Shown here: in pieces, positions 17,498 to 24,049 of the stretch
How the letters are laid out: each line of letters begins with the position of its first letter
Position numbering within the stretch: the stretch's first letter is position 1
Source: Verrucomicrobiota bacterium
Lineage (GTDB): Bacteria; Verrucomicrobiota; Verrucomicrobiia; Verrucomicrobiales; Verrucomicrobiaceae
Length of the DNA stretch: 64,000 bases
NCBI GenBank assembly: GCA_017301975.1
Contig: JAFLEI010000002.1
Span: 186,001-250,000, forward strand
Direction of reading: 5' to 3'
Notes under the pieces: model-generated
What the model was told of the DNA's origin: nothing
The model's database searches: none
The model's input: only the letters and a program-made list of their open reading frames with translations
Position numbers and translations under genes: made by a program

Positions 17498-17920
17498 TCA
17501 GGGAAGCTTTGTGATGAACCACTCGACGGTGGCTGAAAGCGTGTGCGTGCCGGATTCGTCATGCAGTTCAACGGCGATGCTGAGGGTGGCGCGGCCTTTG
17601 GCGGCGAGATCGGCGCGGAGCTGGTCGAGGGTTTCGGGCGGGGTGGTGACGGTGGAGGTGAGGGCACCGTTGGCGGGTTTGCGGAATTTGGATTCGAGGC
17701 GGCGGACGACGGGGATGACGCCGGAGTCGGAGCCGAGTGAGCGCAGGAGGAATTCGCCGCTGGAGGCTTCGGCGAGTGCGAGCTGAGCGCTGGCGTGGAC
17801 GGTGCCGAGGTGGTTGAGGTATTGGGGGCCGGAGGGGAGGCGGAGGAGTTGCGCTGGGTCCGTGGCGGGTTCGAGGCCGAGGAAGCGATTGAAGGGGAGC
17901 TCGGTGACGCTGTGCTTCAT
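17498..17920 (-). CDS. Hotdog-fold thioesterase-like protein (DUF4442/YiiD type)
   Basis: This 140-residue protein resembles DUF4442/PaaI-like hotdog proteins. YLNHLGTVHASAQLALAEASSGEFLLRSL carries the helix that lines the active site in this fold, and VVRRLESKFRKPANG follows. Predicted activity is hydrolysis of an acyl-CoA or acyl carrier thioester. It begins the tight minus-strand enzyme run that ends at 12770. Upstream are 300 bp of repeat-rich non-coding sequence, where a promoter is expected but none was identified. Confidence 0.78.
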   Translation of the reverse strand: MKHSVTELPFNRFLGLEPATDPAQLLRLPSGPQYLNHLGTVHASAQLALAEASSGEFLLRSLGSDSGVIPVVRRLESKFRKPANGALTSTVTTPPETLDQLRADLAAKGRATLSIAVELHDESGTHTLSATVEWFITKLP

Positions 17921-18232
17921 GGGGGCAGAGGTGTGCGTCGTCCTTATACTGGTCCGGCACAGGTGGATTGAACGCCGATACGAATGCAGAGAAATGACTG
18001 CGAACAAGCGCGAATCAGCGTCAAATCAGGAGCGCTTAGAGCGCTTTAAATTCTGACGTGGCCTGTCAGAAGACTCTGTTAAGTGCGATGTACATGGTCC
18101 GTCGGTTTGGGTTGAATTGGAAAGCGCTGATCGACAGACAGGAGTGTCTGTCGTACTTCAATCCAACTGCGCAGGCACCGTTTTGGGTGACTTTGGCGCG
18201 ATTTCTCGCGGGGCATTTGCTGCTGGCTTTGT
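17921..18232. other. Non-coding stretch with a dispersed CGAAT-type repeat and a hairpin
   Basis: No convincing gene. It holds a degenerate repeat around 17988-18030 (GAAATGACTGCGAACAAGC then GCGAATCAGC), recalling one at 23955-23993. An 8-bp perfect hairpin lies at 18133-18152. Confidence 0.6.
18133..18152. repeat. Perfect hairpin, REP-like
   Basis: The arms GACAGACA and TGTCTGTC pair perfectly over 8 bp around a GGAG loop. There is no T-run on either side, so an intrinsic terminator is unlikely. It sits between the 3' end of the Gfo/Idh/MocA gene and the thioesterase-like gene. Confidence 0.6.
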
Positions 18233-19537
18233 TCACACCTTCCAGCCGTCGCGTGCTGCGGGGCCGTGCATGAGGGCGGTGGCTTCTTCGTCGCCGATGA
18301 TACTGCGGGTCGTGGGATCGATGGTGAGGTTGCGATTCACGTGCAGGGCGATGTTGCCAAAGTGCATGGTCTCGGTGAGGCGGCCGCCGTAGGCGAAGTT
18401 GGAGCGGCAGGTTTCCTGGCCTTTGATGGCGAGCAGCCAGTTGTCCCAGTGGTTGGAGCGCTTGAGGTTTACCTTGGGCAGAGATGAGTTGAGCTCCTGC
18501 ATCTTGGCTTCGGGGATCACGCGGGGTGCGCCGGCGTGGGTGCCCATGAGGACGGTGGCTTTGCTGCCGTGAATGAGTGTGCCGCCATCTGGGAAAGCAC
18601 GCGCGGCCTCGAGTTCCGGAGGGCGCTTCAGGGCGTGGTCTGCGCCGTGGTACCAATGCAGCTTGAACTCGCCGCGAGTCGCGCTGGCGGGAAAGGTGTA
18701 GGTGATCTTGACCCTGGCTGGAAAGGAGAGCCTGCTGGGGCCTGAGGATTCGATCTTAACGCGGCTGGGGCAGTCGAGACCCCACACGTGATACGGTGCG
18801 TCCATGTTGTGGCAGGCCCAGTCGCCGAGCGTGCCGTTGCCAAACTCAAACCAGCCGCGCCACTGTGCGGGCAGATATTTGGAGCTGTAAGGCACCATGG
18901 CAGCGGGGCCGAGCCATTGATTCCAATCAAGACCGGCGGGCACAGGCTCCTCCGCAGGGCGTGCATCGGGGTAGCTCCAGATAGGACCGGCCCAGCAGTG
19001 GGCTTCGTTCACATTTCCGAGAACGCCGGCTTTCACCCACTCTTCGAGCACGAGGATGCCGCCGCCGGAGTGGCCTTGATTTCCCATCTGGCAGGCGAGC
19101 TTCGTCTGCTGCTCCAGCGCCATCAAATCCCGCGCCTCAGCGATGCTGTGCGTCAGCGGCTTTTCGAGGTACACCGGCTTTCCGGCCTGCATGCAGGTCT
19201 TGGCGGTGAAGTGATGCGTGTGGTCCGGTGTTGAGATGATGATGCCGTCGATGCTCTTGCCATGCTGATCGAGCATCTTGCGGAAGTCGGAAACAAAGGG
19301 CACGGCGGGGTTGGCTTTGCGTGACTCAGTGGCCCGGGCTTCATGCACATCTGCAAAGGCGGCGAAGTTCACGCTGTCGTTGTTTTGCAGGCTTTGCACG
19401 GCGTGCCAGCCTTTGCCACCAGCTCCGACGAAAGCGATGCTGAGCTTCTCATTGGCTCCGAAGACAGAATGCGGGAGGATTTGCACACCGGCGAAGGCAG
19501 CGGCGGTTTTGCTGAGGAAGTGACGACGGTTGATCAT
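18233..19537 (-). CDS. Tat-exported Gfo/Idh/MocA oxidoreductase
   Basis: This 434-residue protein starts with a twin-arginine signal (MINRRHFLSKTAAAFAG). The NAD(P)-binding motif AFVGAGGKGWHA follows around residues 38-50, then IDGIIISTPDHTHHF and the GKPVYLEKPLTHS motif, whose Glu-Lys-Pro is characteristic. The C-terminal catalytic/structural domain contains NTGTLGDWACH-like and WHDNWL-like stretches typical of PVC members. Such exported proteins may oxidise sugars with a tightly bound nicotinamide cofactor. It stands alone on the minus strand. Confidence 0.9.
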   Translation of the reverse strand: MINRRHFLSKTAAAFAGVQILPHSVFGANEKLSIAFVGAGGKGWHAVQSLQNNDSVNFAAFADVHEARATESRKANPAVPFVSDFRKMLDQHGKSIDGIIISTPDHTHHFTAKTCMQAGKPVYLEKPLTHSIAEARDLMALEQQTKLACQMGNQGHSGGGILVLEEWVKAGVLGNVNEAHCWAGPIWSYPDARPAEEPVPAGLDWNQWLGPAAMVPYSSKYLPAQWRGWFEFGNGTLGDWACHNMDAPYHVWGLDCPSRVKIESSGPSRLSFPARVKITYTFPASATRGEFKLHWYHGADHALKRPPELEAARAFPDGGTLIHGSKATVLMGTHAGAPRVIPEAKMQELNSSLPKVNLKRSNHWDNWLLAIKGQETCRSNFAYGGRLTETMHFGNIALHVNRNLTIDPTTRSIIGDEEATALMHGPAARDGWKV

Positions 19538-19621
19538 GGAGGGGAGTGCGTTGCTTGAGCGGCTGGTGCCCGAGGTTTCGTAAGTGCGCGAGATGGAGAC
19601 GGGGCAAGTGAATGGCATTTT

Positions 19622-19960
19622 TCACCCATGTGGTTCGCGTGACGGGGCTTCCTTGACCTCGCCCCGACGAGCGAGATTCCGCCAAGCCCAACGCACGCCC
19701 TGGACAATGGCGCGTACCAGCGTCGCGTAGCCAATCGCCATCGGCGGAGCGAGGATGAAACCGATCATCGGCTCCTCAAAGGGCTCGCGAAAAACGATGA
19801 TGGTCGCCAGTCGCAAGGCCGACCATATCGCCACCGGCACTGCCGCCCGCATGCAGCAGTCCCGCCACGACTTCTCCAGCGGTGCCCAAAACAGAAAATT
19901 CAGCACCGCCAGCACGCAAACGACATCTCCCACAGTCAGCAGCACAGCATGCAAAGTCAT
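19622..19960 (-). CDS. Small inner-membrane protein of unknown function
   Basis: This 112-residue protein has about three predicted transmembrane helices: LHAVLLTVGDVVCVLAVLNF, a helix around VPVAIWSALRLATIIV, and MIGFILAPPMAIGYATLV. It ends in a basic, probably cytoplasmic tail. I do not recognise the family. It lies upstream of the MocA gene on the same strand with an 84-bp gap. Confidence 0.65.
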   Translation of the reverse strand: MTLHAVLLTVGDVVCVLAVLNFLFWAPLEKSWRDCCMRAAVPVAIWSALRLATIIVFREPFEEPMIGFILAPPMAIGYATLVRAIVQGVRWAWRNLARRGEVKEAPSREPHG

Positions 19961-20061
19961 AGCGGCACATTCATACCCTGGCGCGTGCGCGTGTCATGGA
20001 GTTTGCCGGGGGTGAAGTGAGGGGAGAAGTGTGCGACCTGGAACTTGGAGGCTGGTGAATG

Positions 20062-20568
20062 TTATGCAGGCAATGGGTAACGCTTCAAAGCCATCTGCCA
20101 AGCAACCTCAGGCGCATGCCCAGATTCTCGCAACTCCCTGGTGAGAGAAGCGCGGACCCCGGAGAGATCGTCCATTGGATGGGCACCGAGAATGTGAGCG
20201 TGCTTCTCTGATTCGGTCTGCGCCCAGCGGGGGGAGAGCATAGAAAGGAGTTCAATCTGACGCTGAAAAATCAGCCTGCGGCAGTCGATCGGCCCGGAGC
20301 GATGAGCAAGCTCATAAGCGGTGGCCAGCTCAAAGGTGACGGTCGTGAAGACCCTCTCAAGGAGTGCATCCAATTCTGTTGTGGTAAACCGATCTTGCTC
20401 ATGCCCCCTCTCGACCACGACCCAGTGATAAGATGTCGAATCAACCTCAATGTGCGGGTGCGCAGCATCTTTGGAGACACCATAAGTGGGAAGTCCGGCG
20501 TAATTTGAGGCTTCAATGACGGCGGCCATTCGATCCACCTCAGACTTGATTTGTTCGAGGGATTTCAT
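20062..20568 (-). CDS. Imm63-like immunity protein (orphan)
   Basis: This 168-residue soluble protein matches my recollection of the Imm63 immunity family of polymorphic toxin systems. The hallmarks are SYHWVVVERGHEQDRFTTTE, LDALLERVFTTVTFELATAYELAHR and LIFQRQIELLSMLSPRWA followed by EKHAHILGAHPMDD. Immunity proteins neutralise a cognate secreted nuclease or other toxin. No toxin gene with a secretion module is next to it, so it could be an orphan that protects against toxins of neighbours. The gene is flanked by the repeat-bounded DUF4160-DUF2442 patch, which supports an accessory region. Confidence 0.72.
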   Translation of the reverse strand: MKSLEQIKSEVDRMAAVIEASNYAGLPTYGVSKDAAHPHIEVDSTSYHWVVVERGHEQDRFTTTELDALLERVFTTVTFELATAYELAHRSGPIDCRRLIFQRQIELLSMLSPRWAQTESEKHAHILGAHPMDDLSGVRASLTRELRESGHAPEVAWQMALKRYPLPA

Positions 20569-20720
20569 GCTGTAGTTGCGTCATGGGTCGCGTGTTGTGA
20601 TTGCCGCGCTACGTCCTGAATCTGGAGATAACGAGCGGGAAGCTTTGATGCCACGACAGATGCCATACGTGCAACTGCCTGCATTCGTTTTGCTCGATGC
20701 CTTACGCGGTCTCGTTTGCC

Positions 20721-20871
20721 TCACCCCATCAGGCCCAGCTTGCGGCGGCCTTCATCGGTGAGGTGGTTGGAGGACCAGGCGGGGGCCCAGACTTGTTCGA
20801 CGACGACGTGTTTGACGCCGGGGACTTTGAGCAACTGGGGCTCGACGGGTTTGGAGTTGCCGCCGGAGCCG
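20721..20871 (-). repeat. 151-bp direct repeat, copy of the 3' end of the DUF59 fusion gene
   Basis: This stretch matches 21556-21706 without gaps and with about seven differences (about 95% identity by eye). It encodes the last 49 residues of the DUF59 domain including the stop (GSGGNSKPVEPQLLKVPG and onward). The frame opens further to 20939 but has no supported start. It is a truncated copy, so a pseudogene fragment or an attachment-type duplication. Confidence 0.85.
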
Positions 20872-20911
20872 TGGACGAATTGAAAACAGATGCCAGGGCA
20901 CCTGTAAAAAA

Positions 20912-21190
20912 TCAGCCACAGAATCCTTGTTCCGCCCAATGCCGCACCGTGACGGGGTCAAGGTCATAATGGTTCGGCCAGGTAAGAACGCCGTCGTCGA
21001 TGTCCATATCAGCAAAGAAGACCGCTGAATGCAGAGGTTCGACCATGGGACCCTTTTGACGGCTGAGCCAGTCAGCAAGGTCAAGCTCGGCCAGCAAGCC
21101 GTCACGAAAGCGGATGGCGATTTGATGATCGCCGGTGACGCGGGCACGAGTGATTTCGCAAGCGTTGAGGTCTAGGACTGTGGCGGGCAT
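20912..21190 (-). CDS. DUF2442-domain protein
   Basis: This 92-residue protein resembles DUF2442: a basic beta-rich start (VTGDHQIAIRFRDGLLAELDL), FADMDIDDGVLTWPNHYDLDP near the end, and a tryptophan-containing tail. DUF2442 genes are commonly found directly after DUF4160 genes, and the pair has been proposed to act as a toxin-antitoxin-like module. Here it starts 9 bp after the DUF4160 stop. The 3' end runs toward the truncated DUF59 copy. Confidence 0.82.
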   Translation of the reverse strand: MPATVLDLNACEITRARVTGDHQIAIRFRDGLLAELDLADWLSRQKGPMVEPLHSAVFFADMDIDDGVLTWPNHYDLDPVTVRHWAEQGFCG

Positions 21191-21199
21191 AGGTTTAAT

Positions 21200-21463
21200 T
21201 TATTTCAAAGGGTCGATTTTGAAAGGTGATTCGTTCCGCATGCAGAGGTCCCAGTTTGCGGCAAGTTCTTCGGCATGCTGAACCGCCCAGGATTGAACCA
21301 GCCGCAATTCAGCAGGCGGCAGGCTGCCTTCCATGATAATGCCATTCAGCGAGATCATGGCATTACCACTGGGTGACTTGGCGTGAAAATGGGGCGGCGG
21401 GTGCTCGTGGTCCCCGAAGTGCATGCGAATTTTGATTTTATGGAACCGGCAAATTTCGGGCAT
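21200..21463 (-). CDS. DUF4160-domain protein
   Basis: This 87-residue protein has the DUF4160 signature: MPEICRFHKIKIRMHFGDHE followed by PPHFHAKSPSG, GIIMEGSLPPAELRLVQSWA and EELAANWDLC. The HxPPHFH cluster could bind metal, which is my inference. With the adjacent DUF2442 gene it forms the well-known two-gene unit. Both genes lie between two direct copies of a 151-bp sequence, suggesting arrival as one cassette. Confidence 0.85.
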   Translation of the reverse strand: MPEICRFHKIKIRMHFGDHEHPPPHFHAKSPSGNAMISLNGIIMEGSLPPAELRLVQSWAVQHAEELAANWDLCMRNESPFKIDPLK

Positions 21464-21555
21464 TCGGCATGTATGTTCCGGGCTCCGTAGAAAATAAAGG
21501 GAACATTAAGCACGCAATAGACCAAGACCCCTCCATCCCCGGCCACTCCCCACCT

Positions 21556-21706
21556 TCACCCCTCCAGGCCCAGCTTGTGGCGGCCTTCGTCGGTGAGGCG
21601 GTTGGAGGACCAGGCGGGGTCCCAGACTTGTTCGACGACGACGTGTTTGACGCCGGGGACTTTCAGTAACTGGGGCTCGACGGGTTTGGAGTTGCCGCCG
21701 GAGCCG
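21556..21706 (-). repeat. 151-bp direct repeat, parental copy
   Basis: This is the true 3' end of the 592-aa gene, from its stop codon inward. It is repeated in the same orientation at 20721-20871, 835 bp away. The DUF4160-DUF2442 pair occupies the space between. Confidence 0.85.
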
Positions 21707-23334
21707 AAGGTGAAAAAGCCGAGCCGGGGGCGGCCGCGATGGGGCATGGACATGGTGACGTGGACGGTGTCGCCACGGACGCGGATGTCGTGCACGAGGC
21801 CGAGGTCCACGACGCTGATGTCGGCGGTGTACAACTGCTCGTCTTTGCATTCGCGCAGGGCTTCCCACAGGGCTTGTTTGGAGATGGGGCTGTCGCCTGC
21901 CTCACCGGGGCGGGCGAGGCGTGTGGTGGGTTTGGGCGGTGTGATGTTGCGTGGGATTTCGCCGGGGGAAAGGTGGAGGGGATTGGCGAGGCAATGGCGC
22001 AGGGACTCCAGCTTCGCGGGGCCTTCGGCGGTGAAGGGAATGGCGACGTAGGCGTTCTTTTGGTGGAGGACGGCTCCGGCGGGGACGACTTTTTGGGGCA
22101 GGGGATAGCGGCTCCAGACATGACCGTGCCAGCGGTAGAACATCTGCGGCGAGCCTGAGTGTCTGGGCTCGGGCATGCCCTGGGCGGTGTGCTCCAGATA
22201 GAGGGCGACGAAGGAATCCTTGCTGTCTTTGTTGGCAAAGCCGACGGCCCAGATGTTGTCGCGTTGCTTGGGATCGACGGGGCCGCTTTGCAGTTTGCCA
22301 TCGGCACCCATCCAGAGCATCTCGGTGAAGGACTGACCGGAGAAGACCCACTCGTCATCGCGCAGGGCAGCGGCTTCGAATTCTTTGATGACATGCATGC
22401 GGCCGATCTTGTGGAACCAGGGGATGCCGGCGTAAAAGCGGTACTCGACCTCGATGTGCAGGCGGCTGGGGGAGAAGACGGGATGCACGGGAGAATAAGG
22501 AAAGCCCCAGCGGCGGACGATGGTGCAGAGGGGGCCTCGGATGACTTCATAATCGGGGCAGCGCTCCCACAGGGTGACGCGCAGCTTTTGAAAGTGACCG
22601 GCGGCGGCGTAGTCGTGCGCCCAGTCAATGCCCGGAGGCTCGCCATGGCCTTCGCCGCCGGCGAAGAGTTCGAGGCCGTGCTCGCGCTTGAGAGTCATGC
22701 GCTCAAGTTGTCCCATCTGGTGGGAGAGCGAGGCTTTGTAGGCGTCGTTTTCGATGTCGAGTGCGTAGCCTTCGCCGCGCGTTTCGAGGTCGGTCAGATA
22801 GGCGGGGAGCTCGGCATCGGGGTTGCCATAGAAGAGGAGGTAGGTCTGGCGCAGATGGGCAGCGCCTTCGGCCATGAAGAGAACATGGGCCTGGCGCTCC
22901 TTGCCACGGCGCACTTCGCTGTGGGTCTGGCTGGGCACCTCGATAAGGCTGTGGTCGGGCTGGATGCGGGCGACACGGACTTCGCGGGTGAGTGAGACGG
23001 CCTGCTCTGCCGCGCAACTGAGCAGCACCTCCACGGGCTCGGGCGCGCGATCCAAGCCGATGGTTTCATCGAGGGTCAGCACTTTGCAGAACTGCCAGCC
23101 GGATGCCCAGGTGCGCCAGGCGGGCGGCAGCGCTGACACGGCCACAAACTGAGCGGTGGGGACGAAGGGGGTGCCGTGGTCTTCGCCTTCCGCCTGAGCC
23201 TGCAGGGTGGTGCTGCGCAGGGAATCGGTGAGTGAGCGGACGAGGCGGAAGTCCTTGTTTTTCCAGGCTTCTTCCAGCAGGCGGAGCTTTGTCTCAAAGC
23301 TGTCGGTCTTTTCCCAGTAGGTGTTTTCGCTCAT
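21556..23334 (-). CDS. Large protein with C-terminal DUF59 (metal-sulfur cluster assembly type) domain
   Basis: This 592-residue cytoplasmic protein has two parts. The C-terminal 105 residues (about 485-592) resemble the DUF59/MIP18 domain of iron-sulfur assembly factors: LYTADISVVDLGLVHDIRV, VHVTMSMPHRG, and VKHVVVEQVWDPAWSSNRL. The first 470 residues are beta-rich (LHIEVEYRFYAGIPWFHKIG, MFYRWHGHVWSRYPLP) and I do not recognise them; they recall carbohydrate-active or mutarotase-like sandwiches. A fusion of such a region to DUF59 is unusual. It has no signal peptide. The gene stands alone, with 700 bp of non-coding repeats upstream. Confidence 0.78.
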   Translation of the reverse strand: MSENTYWEKTDSFETKLRLLEEAWKNKDFRLVRSLTDSLRSTTLQAQAEGEDHGTPFVPTAQFVAVSALPPAWRTWASGWQFCKVLTLDETIGLDRAPEPVEVLLSCAAEQAVSLTREVRVARIQPDHSLIEVPSQTHSEVRRGKERQAHVLFMAEGAAHLRQTYLLFYGNPDAELPAYLTDLETRGEGYALDIENDAYKASLSHQMGQLERMTLKREHGLELFAGGEGHGEPPGIDWAHDYAAAGHFQKLRVTLWERCPDYEVIRGPLCTIVRRWGFPYSPVHPVFSPSRLHIEVEYRFYAGIPWFHKIGRMHVIKEFEAAALRDDEWVFSGQSFTEMLWMGADGKLQSGPVDPKQRDNIWAVGFANKDSKDSFVALYLEHTAQGMPEPRHSGSPQMFYRWHGHVWSRYPLPQKVVPAGAVLHQKNAYVAIPFTAEGPAKLESLRHCLANPLHLSPGEIPRNITPPKPTTRLARPGEAGDSPISKQALWEALRECKDEQLYTADISVVDLGLVHDIRVRGDTVHVTMSMPHRGRPRLGFFTFGSGGNSKPVEPQLLKVPGVKHVVVEQVWDPAWSSNRLTDEGRHKLGLEG

Positions 23335-23620
23335 GTTATCTTGTGGTAGGATTTGCCGCCGCCAACGATGAGCCCATGGTGAGTGCCGCGCAAAAATGTG
23401 GTCCGGCGGGGCCGATGCGGGTGGCTGGGGTTGGGTGGATCATGGCGGGCGCTTCTCCAATGGAGGACATCAGAGTGATGTCAGACAAAAGCGGCGCTGA
23501 GTGCGCATCCTTTCGAATTTCGGAAGCCTGGTGATGAAATGCCGGTGGTGAGCGATGCTTGGTCGGAGCGCGGTATTGTGTGCGCTTTTGTCATCGCCGA
23601 GTGATGGGCGACAAGGCGGT

Positions 23621-23721
23621 TTTGTGTCACCGCTACGCGGTTCCACGGATTGGGAAGGATCGTGGATGCGTGAACCGTGGGTTGGCACCCACGGCTACTG
23701 TTATGTCACCGCTACGCGGTT
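23621..23721. repeat. Three-hairpin structured repeat, copy A
   Basis: Three hairpins in a row: ACCGC-TAC-GCGGT (23629-23641), CCGTGGGT-TGGC-ACCCACGG (23675-23694) and ACCGC-TAC-GCGGT again (23708-23720). Copy B at 35037-35138 has the same spacings, and two of the stems differ by paired substitutions. Confidence 0.8.
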
Positions 23722-23813
23722 GAGATGTGGGGTGCTTCTCGACAGGCGGTTTGATCAGGGCGAGAGTACAAAATGGCTAACTAAAGCGCAGTGACCCTTC
23801 TGAAGGACAAAAG

Positions 23814-23890
23814 GGACAGAAAGGACAGAAAGGACAGAAAGGACAGAAAGGACAGAAAGGACAGAAAGGACAGAAAGGACAGAAAGGACA
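23814..23890. repeat. 9-bp minisatellite GGACAGAAA (8 full units)
   Basis: Eight perfect units plus a partial ninth lie in non-coding DNA. A sister array with GGACGGAAA units lies at 45174-45254. Confidence 0.95.
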
Positions 23891-24049
23891 TGGCAGTTGT
23901 TATGCCGGTGTTTGTTCATCAAGCATGTGGTCTGTTCTTTTAACGCGAAGGTCGGAGAAATGACCGCGAATTATCGCGAATCAGCATCGAGCGGGATGCC
24001 TGCGGTTGATTGCCAAATGGCTGCATCCAATGCGTGCCATGGTATGGAA

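Larger units (their letters stand above)
23335..24049. other. 715-bp gene-free stretch rich in repeats
   Basis: No convincing coding sequence. It contains a multi-hairpin element (23621-23721), a nine-base minisatellite (23814-23890) and a CGAAT-type repeat (about 23955-23993). It separates the 592-aa gene from the beta-helix gene. Confidence 0.7.

Noticed and set aside
20721..20939. 72-codon frame as an independent gene
   Set aside because: Only the duplicated last 49 codons resemble protein sequence; the upstream part has no start signal and overlaps the DUF2442 gene end.
23814..23890. CRISPR-like array
   Set aside because: Nine-base units without spacers; it is a minisatellite.
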